From positions 1 through 18,624 of the forward strand of contig CAJTSU010000062.1 in assembly GCA_910579055.1 (NCBI GenBank): a stretch of 18,624 nucleotides of DNA. Direction: 5' to 3'. How positions within the stretch are numbered: the first letter of the stretch is position 1; every line of letters starts with the position of its first letter. The notes beneath the pieces are model-generated. The model saw only the letters and a program-made list of their open reading frames with translations. It made no database searches and was not told the origin of the DNA. Of this stretch, positions 1-5,947 are shown piece by piece. Source of the DNA: an uncultured Mailhella sp. (GTDB lineage: Bacteria; Desulfobacterota; Desulfovibrionia; Desulfovibrionales; Desulfovibrionaceae). Position numbers and translations under genes: made by a program.

Positions 1-711
1 GTCATGCATGGCCGCCTCCACCGCCGCAATGCGGCGTTCCCGCTCAGAAAACGGATCTCGCGCGGCAACCCCGGAAGTTCCCTGTTCGCCCGTCCGGCCG
101 CTATGCGCTTCCGTAACCAGCACGGGCGCTCTCACGCCCGCCGGAGGTTCGACAATATTGCCGGAATCCGTCTTCTTTTGCGCTTGGGAAGACTGCGCGC
201 CATCGCGCCCCGCCGCATTTGCCCCGCCTGCGGGAGAAACGGCGGGAGAAACGCCGGAAGACACCGGAGAAAGGGATGAAGCGGCAGAGGAAAACTCTGT
301 TCCTGAAGAAAGCTTTCCCGGTTCCACAGCGCTTTCGGGGAATACATGGCCGCTGTTCCCCGCCCCGGCCATGACTTGCGGCATGGCAGACTCGGGAGCC
401 TTTTCATTTGCCGGAGGATTCCCCCTTGTCATTTCCGGAGCAGCCCTCATGACGCTGTCTGATTCCGTTCCGCCGGAAAATCGGCCTGTTCCGGCGTTGC
501 CCGCTGCTTCAGAGCCGGCCGAGGACTGCTGTCCGCCCGAGGCGGGAAGTTTTGCGGACAACGCTTGGGAAGATATGGGGCCGTCTCTCTGCGTGAGCAT
601 GTACCAGGCCCCTCCTCCACACAGCCCGAGCAGGATAATAATGATCACAGGGGCGAAGGAAGACTTTTTCCTGGTCGCCATTTCCAATTTTCGAGGGGGC
701 TGCTGCGGCAT
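1..711 (-). CDS. Membrane-anchored low-complexity protein, N-terminal part (runs off left edge)
   Basis: An uninterrupted reading frame of 237 codons runs from an ATG at 711 to the left edge with no stop, so the C-terminus is missing. A GGAG ribosome site lies 7 bases before the ATG. The protein starts with a short basic head (RKLEMATRKK), then one hydrophobic segment at about residues 20-39 (APVIIIILLGLCGGGAWYML), so it is probably a single-pass inner-membrane protein with its bulk in the periplasm. Residues 45-210 are rich in Ser, Gly, Ala, Pro and Glu and look disordered. Just before the edge comes a charged segment (RDPFSERERRIAAVEAAMHD) that may begin a folded domain. RDPF-like motifs occur in pilus and type II secretion accessory proteins (PilP/GspC type), but that is only a hint. 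I do not recognise the family. A near-consensus promoter at 1027-1054 would transcribe it with a leader of about 300 nt. Confidence 0.72.
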   Translation of the reverse strand, partial: MPQQPPRKLEMATRKKSSFAPVIIIILLGLCGGGAWYMLTQRDGPISSQALSAKLPASGGQQSSAGSEAAGNAGTGRFSGGTESDSVMRAAPEMTRGNPPANEKAPESAMPQVMAGAGNSGHVFPESAVEPGKLSSGTEFSSAASSLSPVSSGVSPAVSPAGGANAAGRDGAQSSQAQKKTDSGNIVEPPAGVRAPVLVTEAHSGRTGEQGTSGVAARDPFSERERRIAAVEAAMHD

Positions 712-724
712 ATATACACTCCTT

Positions 725-742
725 GCCCCGACAGAACGGGGC
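725..742 (-). promoter_or_regulatory. GC hairpin beside the ribosome site of the left-edge gene
   Basis: In the leftward transcript GCCCCG pairs with CGGGGC across a six-base loop, and the stem ends only two bases before the AAGGAG ribosome site. Such placement can tune translation initiation. A regulatory role is inferred from position only. Confidence 0.35.
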
Positions 743-1000
743 GAAACACCTCATCAAATAATTCCTTTACTCGCTCTCGCTTGCGTTTTGCGTGGAAAAC
801 GCCGCGCCCGCGCCGCCGGCGGTCAAGGATATCTTCAACACTATTCTGGAACAGAGCCAATCCCTTTTTGTCACCTCCCCTCTGAGGGAGAGGCAATCCG
901 CACGCCCTTTGTCCGTCAGTGGCGGAGTCAGCCGGCGGATGGGGCGACTGTGGATTGAAGCATGTCTCAATACGCTTCAGACTATTCCTACGCTATTCCC

Positions 1001-1121
1001 CTTCACCTGTGAAGCAGGGCAAGCGCATTATAATGCGCCGCCCCGGGGCGTCAATGCGCACCACGCGAGCGCAATGCTGACGCCCGAAAACGGCGAACAG
1101 GCTGCCGACAACGTCGGCAGC
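1001..1121. repeat. Cluster of four perfect palindromes around the promoter
   Basis: Four perfect inverted repeats occur within 121 bases: CTTCAC/GTGAAG at 1001-1014 (2-base gap), GCGCATTA/TAATGCGC at 1023-1038 (no gap), CGCCCC/GGGGCG at 1039-1050 (no gap) and GCTGCCGAC/GTCGGCAGC at 1101-1121 (3-base gap). The second encloses the -10 box of the leftward promoter, the third lies in its spacer, and the first lies just downstream of the expected start site. This fits operators for dimeric regulators, or RNA hairpins. No regulator is identified. Confidence 0.6.
1027..1054 (-). promoter_or_regulatory. Sigma-70 promoter for the left-edge gene
   Basis: On the minus strand a -35 box TTGACG (1054-1049) is followed after 16 bases by a perfect -10 box TATAAT (1032-1027). 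Five of six and six of six consensus positions match. Transcription would start near 1019-1020 and run left toward the gene starting at 711, giving a leader of about 300 nt. The -10 box sits inside a perfect 16-base palindrome, which suggests repressor control. Confidence 0.6.
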
Positions 1122-1297
1122 CCCGAAAATTGCGAGCAGGTCGCGGCTGTGCCGCGCCGTAACGTGAACCGTTTTCATGGAGTCGTGAAAGAGCAACACC
1201 GCAACAGCATGACGCTATTGTACGGTAATGTCAGTGCGCTTCTCCTGATCTGTGAAATTGCGCATGACGCGAAAAGACCGCAGCCTGCGTTCACGGC

Positions 1298-1360
1298 CGC
1301 GCGTACTTGCGCGATCCGGCCGGACAGGGTAGCAAAAGTCTACCGTTCCCGCACGGGAAC
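1298..1360 (+). promoter_or_regulatory. Four back-to-back hairpins in the leader of the tRNA thiolation gene
   Basis: Reading rightward, four inverted repeats lie almost without gaps: CGCGC/GCGCG at 1298-1313, TCCGG/CCGGA at 1315-1324, GGTAG/CTACC at 1328-1344 and GTTCCC/GGGAAC at 1345-1360. The last ends about 18 bases before the ribosome site of the gene at 1390. No U-run follows directly, so a simple terminator is unlikely. A structured 5' leader is inferred. Confidence 0.4.
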
Positions 1361-1389
1361 AAATCTTTCTCCGGAACCAAGGATCTCGT

Positions 1390-2292
1390 ATGAAATGCCG
1401 TCGCTGCAAAGCTACTGCCGTCGTCGCCCTGCCCAGTCACAACAGCGCCTTCTGTGCGGACTGTTTTCTTGAATTTTTCTCCCGCCAGGTTCAGAAAGGC
1501 ATTGAGTCACACCGGCTCATGACACCGGACGATCGTGTTCTGGTCGCTCTTTCCGGCGGCAAGGACTCGCTGGCCCTGATGCTCATCCTCGGTCGGTTGG
1601 GCTACAACGTCACCGGACTGCACATTGATCTCGCCATTCCCGAATCCTCTCCGGCGGCGCGCGGCGTGGTGGAGCGCTTTTGCGCAAAGCACGGCTTTCC
1701 CCTGATTATTCGGGATATGGCCGCGGAAGCTTTGCCCATCCCGCAGGTCAAGGAACGCCTCAACCGCCCCATCTGTTCGGCCTGCGGCAAGATCAAGCGT
1801 TATTTTTTCAATCAGACCGCGCGGGAAATGGGTTTTAATGTGCTGGCCACCGGCCACAATCTCGATGACGAAGTGGCGCGGCTGACCAGCAATACCCTGC
1901 GTTGGGATCGTGCCTATCTCAGCGATCAGGGGCCGGCGCTGGAAGAAGAAGGCGGTTTTGCGCGCAAGGTCAAGCCCCTGTGGCGGCTGACGGAATTTGA
2001 AACCGCCAACTACGCCTTTCTCATGGGCATTGAAAACCACTACGCGCCCTGCCCCTACAGCGGCGGAGCCAGTTTTTCCGTGCTCAAGCGCATGTGGATG
2101 GATCTCGAGGAAGCCATGCCCGGCCGCAAGATCGACTTTTACCAGGGCTTTCTTGAGCGTGGCCGTCCGGCTTTCCGCAATGAAGAACAGGCCAGGGGCG
2201 AAGAACTGCACCCCTGCCCGAGCTGCGGCTATCCCACCTCGGCGGGGGTGTGCGGGGTATGCCGCATCCGCGATGCGCTGAAAGGGGAATGA
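1390..2292 (+). CDS. TtuA/TtcA-family tRNA 2-thiolation enzyme
   Basis: This 300-residue protein belongs to the PP-loop ATPases that adenylate a tRNA base and replace its oxygen with sulfur. The PP-loop is SGGKDS (residues 55-60), with a second conserved motif TGHNLDDE (154-161). An N-terminal zinc ribbon is formed by Cys3/Cys6 and Cys22/Cys25, and a C-terminal one by Cys276/Cys279 and Cys288/Cys291. Cys129, Cys132 and Cys221 match the three-cysteine [4Fe-4S] site known in Thermus TtuA. The two zinc ribbons favour the TtuA/Ncs6 branch (2-thiouridine) over classical TtcA (2-thiocytidine), but the target base cannot be fixed from sequence. The ATG has an AAGGA site six bases upstream. The gene stands alone between divergent and convergent neighbours and ends at a strong terminator. 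No sulfur-carrier gene is adjacent. Confidence 0.88.
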   Translation: MKCRRCKATAVVALPSHNSAFCADCFLEFFSRQVQKGIESHRLMTPDDRVLVALSGGKDSLALMLILGRLGYNVTGLHIDLAIPESSPAARGVVERFCAKHGFPLIIRDMAAEALPIPQVKERLNRPICSACGKIKRYFFNQTAREMGFNVLATGHNLDDEVARLTSNTLRWDRAYLSDQGPALEEEGGFARKVKPLWRLTEFETANYAFLMGIENHYAPCPYSGGASFSVLKRMWMDLEEAMPGRKIDFYQGFLERGRPAFRNEEQARGEELHPCPSCGYPTSAGVCGVCRIRDALKGE

Positions 2293-2369
2293 GCGCAGCG
2301 GAACACTCGGGGCACGCCGCATAAGGGCAGACAACACACACATTCAGGAACAGCGCATCAGGGCAGGGC

Positions 2370-2405
2370 GTTCCCGGAGCAAGCAGGAACTCCGGGAACA
2401 CTTTT
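2370..2405 (+). terminator. Rho-independent terminator after the tRNA thiolation gene
   Basis: A perfect 10-base inverted repeat, GTTCCCGGAG (2370-2379) and its complement (2390-2399), with a 10-base loop, is followed by a short T-run (2402-2405). The T-run is on the plus strand, so it serves the rightward gene. It separates this gene from the convergent TRAP permease. Confidence 0.7.
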
Positions 2406-2421
2406 ACCGCGAGAAACAGCC

Positions 2422-4365
2422 CTAATGCATCATGGACGGCAGCCACAGCGCAAGCTGCGGAAAGGCGATAATCAGCCCCACGCACAGGAACAGCCCGGCA
2501 ATGAACGGCAGGGACGCCCGGTACATCAGGCTGATCGGCACATCGGCTATTCCCTTCATGACGAACAGGTTGATCCCGAACGGCGGCGTGATGCAGGCCA
2601 TGTTCTTGATCAGGGTGGTAATGATCCCGAACCAGATCAGATTCCAGCCGAACACCTTGGCGATGGGCACAAAAATCGGCACGCAGATCAGCACCAGCGG
2701 AATGGCCGGAATGAAGCAGCCAAGGAAGCACAGCGCCAGAATGATCACAATCATCACCAGCAGAGGCGGCAGGGTCATGGCCGCGATTTCATTGGCCAGC
2801 ACCATGGGGATGCGGCTCAGCGTCATGAAATAGCCCAGCAGATTGGCCCCGGCCAGCAGCGCGAAGCACATGGACGTGAACTTGGCCGATTCCGTAAGCG
2901 CCTTGCTCAGCTTGCCGAAGTTCATGCGGCCCAGAACCACGGCCAGAGCCAGCATGCCGAACACGCCCACGCCGCCGCCTTCCGTGGCGGTGAACACGCC
3001 GCCGTAAATGCCACCGATAACGGTGATGAAGATAATCATGATCGGCAGAGCGGACTTCAAAGACGCCAGGGCCTCCGCGCGGGGAACGCGCGGCGAGGCC
3101 GGACCCACGGCGGGGTTCACCCGCGTCCAGATCATGATAATCGCAATAAAGCAGAACATGGACAACAGGCCGGGCACGACGCCGGCGATGAAAAGCTCCC
3201 CGATGGACTGTTCGGCCAGCACTCCGTAAAGGATGAGCGTGGTGCTCGGCGGAATGAGACTGCCGATGGTGCCGGCGCAGGCCAGGCAACCCACCGAAAG
3301 CTCATCCCGATACCCGCTCTGGCGCATTTCCGGCAGAGCAATGGCGCTCATGGCCACACTGCCCGCCAGAGAATCGCCCACCACCGCGCCGAAGGCCGTG
3401 CAGGCGCATACGCTGCCCGTGGCCAGCCCTCCGCGCCAGTGTCCCATCCAGCTGCGCGCCGCGCGGTACAGATCCTGACCGAACTGCCCCTGAAAGCAGA
3501 CGTAGCCCATGAGCAGAAAGAACATCAGCGGCGACCAGTCATAGCTGGACACGGTGCCGTACCAGAAGGAGCCAAGCATGTTCCAGGCCGCCGCCGGACT
3601 GCGCATGTTGGCGAGAAACACGAACGACGCGGCCATAAGCGCGTAGGCCACGGGCATGCCCATGAAAAAGAGGAAAAACATGAACGCGATGCCCCATATG
3701 CCCAGCGCCACCGCCGACATGCCGGGAATGCGATGGTGCATGAACCACCCCGCGGCGAACAGCCCGGCCACGGCCAGCGCCAGGGTCAGGAGCAGCGCGG
3801 TCATGCCGCCGTCTTCCAATACCGCGAGCATGGAGGCCAGCACATCGTGCAGCAGCGTCAGAAACAGCAGCGCGCAGCCCAGCGCGGCGAAATAAATGAA
3901 CGGCGTGAGCGGAATGCCCAGTACAGGGGAATACAGATCGCTGGTGTGGGCATATATCAGCATGGCCGCGATGCAGTAGGCGATCATGACGAATGACCAG
4001 ATATCGGTCATCAGCTTGAGCTGACGCTGCCTTCTGCGGCTCAGTTTGGCCGTAATCACATCCATGAAGATATGCCCCCCCGTCCATTGCGTGTAGGCCA
4101 CGGACGAAAAGAACACAATCACCATGAAAAATTCGGTCAGCTCAATGGTGCCGCTCAGCGGTCTGGAAAAGAAATAGCGCAGCGCCACGTCCAGCGCGGT
4201 GATGACGACCATCACCAGGAAAAAGAGCATGCCCGCGCAGCTGAACCACTTGCACAGCGGTTCCATCCTGCGCAGCCGGGCGACGCTGGAACGCATGACC
4301 GCGACGGCATACGAATCCGGCGCGGGGCCGGACGATGCGGGACGGGATTCGATGGTCGGACTCAT
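2422..4365 (-). CDS. TRAP transporter permease, fused DctQ-DctM
   Basis: This 647-residue polytopic membrane protein is a fusion of the small (DctQ) and large (DctM) subunits of a tripartite ATP-independent periplasmic transporter. These use ion gradients to import organic acids and related solutes delivered by a periplasmic binding protein. The DctQ part spans about residues 25-190 (motif RYFFSRPLSGTIELTEFFM); the DctM part follows to the end, with typical motifs such as GAVVGDSLAGSVAMSAIALPEM, cut here as GAVVGDS and IALPEM, and IGSLIPPSTTLILYG. About sixteen hydrophobic segments are visible. I place the start at the ATG at 4365, which has a GGAG site five bases upstream; an in-frame ATG at 4389 has no such site. 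It is the last gene of the redox operon, about 100 bases after its binding-protein gene, with a strong hairpin between them. The substrate is unknown. Confidence 0.9.
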   Translation of the reverse strand: MSPTIESRPASSGPAPDSYAVAVMRSSVARLRRMEPLCKWFSCAGMLFFLVMVVITALDVALRYFFSRPLSGTIELTEFFMVIVFFSSVAYTQWTGGHIFMDVITAKLSRRRQRQLKLMTDIWSFVMIAYCIAAMLIYAHTSDLYSPVLGIPLTPFIYFAALGCALLFLTLLHDVLASMLAVLEDGGMTALLLTLALAVAGLFAAGWFMHHRIPGMSAVALGIWGIAFMFFLFFMGMPVAYALMAASFVFLANMRSPAAAWNMLGSFWYGTVSSYDWSPLMFFLLMGYVCFQGQFGQDLYRAARSWMGHWRGGLATGSVCACTAFGAVVGDSLAGSVAMSAIALPEMRQSGYRDELSVGCLACAGTIGSLIPPSTTLILYGVLAEQSIGELFIAGVVPGLLSMFCFIAIIMIWTRVNPAVGPASPRVPRAEALASLKSALPIMIIFITVIGGIYGGVFTATEGGGVGVFGMLALAVVLGRMNFGKLSKALTESAKFTSMCFALLAGANLLGYFMTLSRIPMVLANEIAAMTLPPLLVMIVIILALCFLGCFIPAIPLVLICVPIFVPIAKVFGWNLIWFGIITTLIKNMACITPPFGINLFVMKGIADVPISLMYRASLPFIAGLFLCVGLIIAFPQLALWLPSMMH

Positions 4366-4420
4366 GGCTACTCCGTGAGGGCTGCCCATGTCGGGGCGGC
4401 TGAAAGAGGAAAAGGATTGT

Positions 4421-4454
4421 CCACGGGGCGGCGAGCGGGCGCGCCGCCCCGTGG
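4421..4454 (-). promoter_or_regulatory. Strong intercistronic hairpin between TRAP binding-protein and permease genes
   Basis: A perfect 13-base inverted repeat, CCACGGGGCGGCG (4421-4433) and its complement (4442-4454), has an 8-base loop. It starts 11 bases after the stop of the binding-protein gene. No immediate U-run follows in the leftward transcript. In binding-protein-dependent transport operons such stems often protect the upstream mRNA or partly block read-through, so the binding protein is made in excess. That role is inferred. Confidence 0.55.
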
Positions 4455-4465
4455 GGAGAGAAACA

Positions 4466-5548
4466 CTACCGGGAAGCCAGCCCGGCGGCGGGCGAATCGG
4501 CCCACGGCTTCATGCAGCCTGTTTCCAGTTCGCGGAATTTCGCCAGAATGTCCTCGGCGGGCAAGCCCTTGCCTTTGGAAAATTCCACCCATTCCGCATA
4601 GGTGGGTTCCACCATCGCATCAGCTTTGGCGTAATCCTCCGCGCTGAGCACATGCACCTGACCGCCCTGCTCCTTCATCCATTTTTCCATGCTGGCATAC
4701 TGCATGGTATCCCAGAACTCCTTCATCACGGCCGGGGCGAAGTCGGCGGAAACATCGTCGATCACTTTCCGCAGATCCGGCGGCAGATTTTCATAGCTCT
4801 GGGGGTTCATCACGCAGTAGAACACGCTGCCGCCCATGTTGAGCAGCGTCATATGCTTGATGATGTCTCCCAGCTTGCGGGAAATGAGCACGTCGCCGTC
4901 AATGACCGCGCCGTCGATGACGCCCTTTTCCAGCGACATGTACATGTCGGGGATGGTGATGCCCACCACGGTGGCGCCCAGCGCCTTTACGCGTTCCACG
5001 CGGATGCCTCCGCCGGATACGCCGATCTTCATTCCCTTGAGGTCTTCAAGTCTGGTGACAGGCTTGTCGCGCGTACCGATGAGCATGCCCATGCTGTGCC
5101 CTTCCAGAAACAGGAGCTTTGTGCCCTTGATATCGGCGGCGGCCTGCTCGGGGAAGGCCTCATGCAGCCCGCTGACCAGCGTCACAGGGTCCACGGTGCA
5201 GTTGCCGGGCCTGACCAGATTGAGCAGCTGCTCATGGAAGGGATAACGTCCCAGCCCGCCCACGGTGAAGGTGGCCTCGCCGATGTCGGCGATGCCGGTG
5301 CGCACGGATTCCACCACTTCCGCCTGCTTGCTGATGGCCTGGGCAAAATAGGGTTCAATAACGATACGGCCTTCACTGCGTTTTTCGATCTCGTCAGCCC
5401 ATGGTTTGAGAGCCTTGGTCCAGCGGTTGTGAATGGGAGCAATGGCCAGATTGAGGGAAAGGATATATTCCGGGGCCGCCATGGCCGGGCTTGCCGTGAC
5501 GACGCCGAGAGCCAGCGCGATCAGACAACGGATCATTCTGTTTTTCAT
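4466..5548 (-). CDS. TRAP transporter solute-binding protein, DctP family
   Basis: This 360-residue periplasmic binding protein captures the substrate for the TRAP permease encoded next. A signal peptide is evident: MKNRMIR, a hydrophobic core, and a cleavage motif AMA after residue 24. The mature part shows the DctP fold signatures, including KALKPWADEIEKRSEGRI, EVVESVRTGIADIGE (about 77-91), LEDLKGMKIGV, and the linker-type motif SLEKGVIDGAV. Length fits the family. The ATG has an AAGGA site seven bases upstream. It follows the ferredoxin gene by only 20 bases, so the two are co-transcribed. DctP proteins usually bind carboxylates or sulfonates through a conserved arginine; I cannot name the ligand here. 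Confidence 0.9.
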   Translation of the reverse strand: MKNRMIRCLIALALGVVTASPAMAAPEYILSLNLAIAPIHNRWTKALKPWADEIEKRSEGRIVIEPYFAQAISKQAEVVESVRTGIADIGEATFTVGGLGRYPFHEQLLNLVRPGNCTVDPVTLVSGLHEAFPEQAAADIKGTKLLFLEGHSMGMLIGTRDKPVTRLEDLKGMKIGVSGGGIRVERVKALGATVVGITIPDMYMSLEKGVIDGAVIDGDVLISRKLGDIIKHMTLLNMGGSVFYCVMNPQSYENLPPDLRKVIDDVSADFAPAVMKEFWDTMQYASMEKWMKEQGGQVHVLSAEDYAKADAMVEPTYAEWVEFSKGKGLPAEDILAKFRELETGCMKPWADSPAAGLASR

Positions 5549-5568
5549 GGCTTAATCCTTTATCGCCG

Positions 5569-5781
5569 TTACACCAGCGTGTAGAGAGGAAATTCAAAGG
5601 ATATGGCTCCGCGCGGGCAGCTGATGCGGCAATTGCCGCAGTGCCAGCATTCCAGCCTGTATTCTTCAATGACGCGCGGCGTTTTGTCGCACTTTTTGTC
5701 CAGGTCCAGAATATAGGCCGGGCAGTCCCGCACGCACATGCCGCAGCGTATGCATTTTTCACTGTCAAAGAGAGGAGGCAT
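5569..5781 (-). CDS. Two-cluster [4Fe-4S] ferredoxin, AprB-like electron-transfer subunit
   Basis: This 70-residue protein carries two full four-cysteine motifs: Cys10, Cys13, Cys16, Cys20-Pro and Cys45, Cys48, Cys51, Cys55-Pro, each binding one [4Fe-4S] cluster. The spacing between clusters and the segment ECWHCGNCRISCPRGAI resemble the N-terminal half of AprB, the beta subunit of adenylylsulfate reductase. It lacks the long C-terminal tail by which true AprB wraps around AprA (AprB is roughly twice as long). It probably passes electrons to or from the flavoprotein encoded upstream in the same operon. A GGAG site lies eight bases before the ATG. Between the two genes are 166 bases that hold a dispersed repeat. 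An extra Cys31 is not part of either motif. Confidence 0.88.
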   Translation of the reverse strand: MPPLFDSEKCIRCGMCVRDCPAYILDLDKKCDKTPRVIEEYRLECWHCGNCRISCPRGAISFEFPLYTLV

Positions 5782-5854
5782 GTCTTTTCTCCGGTATAGT
5801 GCTACAGTTTTCTAGAGTATTTTGCGTTTGAAAATATCCACAAGCCGGGATCCC

Positions 5855-5925
5855 ATGTTCCGGCCCGCAGTTTCACGCCTCCGCCGGAGCTTGACGCCGC
5901 TCGTGAATTGCGGCTGCTCCGGCGT
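5855..5925 (+). repeat. Dispersed hairpin repeat, copy A
   Basis: About 70 bases match, in opposite orientation, the segment at 16291-16359. Shared blocks include CCTCCGCCG, TGACGCCGC and GTGAATTGCGGC, with small differences between them. A nested structure is present: outer arms GCCGGAGC/GCTCCGGC and inner arms GCCGC/GCGGC around a GTGAATT-type loop. The copy lies between the flavoprotein and ferredoxin genes, inside one operon. Confidence 0.65.
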
Positions 5926-5947
5926 CGCGGCGACGTCTCGCCCTGCC

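Larger units (their letters stand above)
712..1389. other. Long divergent intergenic region, palindrome-rich, no convincing gene
   Basis: These 678 bases separate the left-edge gene (leftward) from the tRNA thiolation gene (rightward). Several frames stay open here, but none has a usable start with a ribosome site and none looks like a known protein. The region holds a leftward sigma-70 promoter (1027-1054), a cluster of perfect palindromes (1001-1121), four adjacent hairpins before the rightward gene (1298-1360), and a stem beside the ribosome site of the leftward gene (725-742). No tRNA or recognised riboswitch was seen. Long structured leaders on both sides are the likeliest content. Confidence 0.6.

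Noticed and set aside
857..871. 15-base identity with 7592-7606 (CCAATCCCTTTTTGT)
   Set aside because: A single 15-base match is expected by chance in a window this size on both strands, and the second site is within coding sequence.
645..896. Leftward open frame in the leader region, basic and helix-like (contains VEDILDRRRRGRG)
   Set aside because: It would start at TTG with no ribosome site and overlaps the start of the left-edge gene in another frame. It lies inside the proposed leader. It may be a non-coding conserved sequence.
946..961. TGTGGATTGAAGC, similar to the 3' end of type I-C CRISPR repeats
   Set aside because: Only about 11 bases match, the palindromic part of the repeat is absent, and there is no second copy or spacer pattern.
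993..1199. Small leftward frame of 68 codons
   Set aside because: It covers the promoter and palindromes, starts at GTG without a ribosome site, and resembles no family I know.
2425..3996. Long rightward frame of 523 codons
   Set aside because: Antisense to the clearly real TRAP permease; His/Gln/Arg-rich composition typical of a shadow frame in GC-rich DNA.
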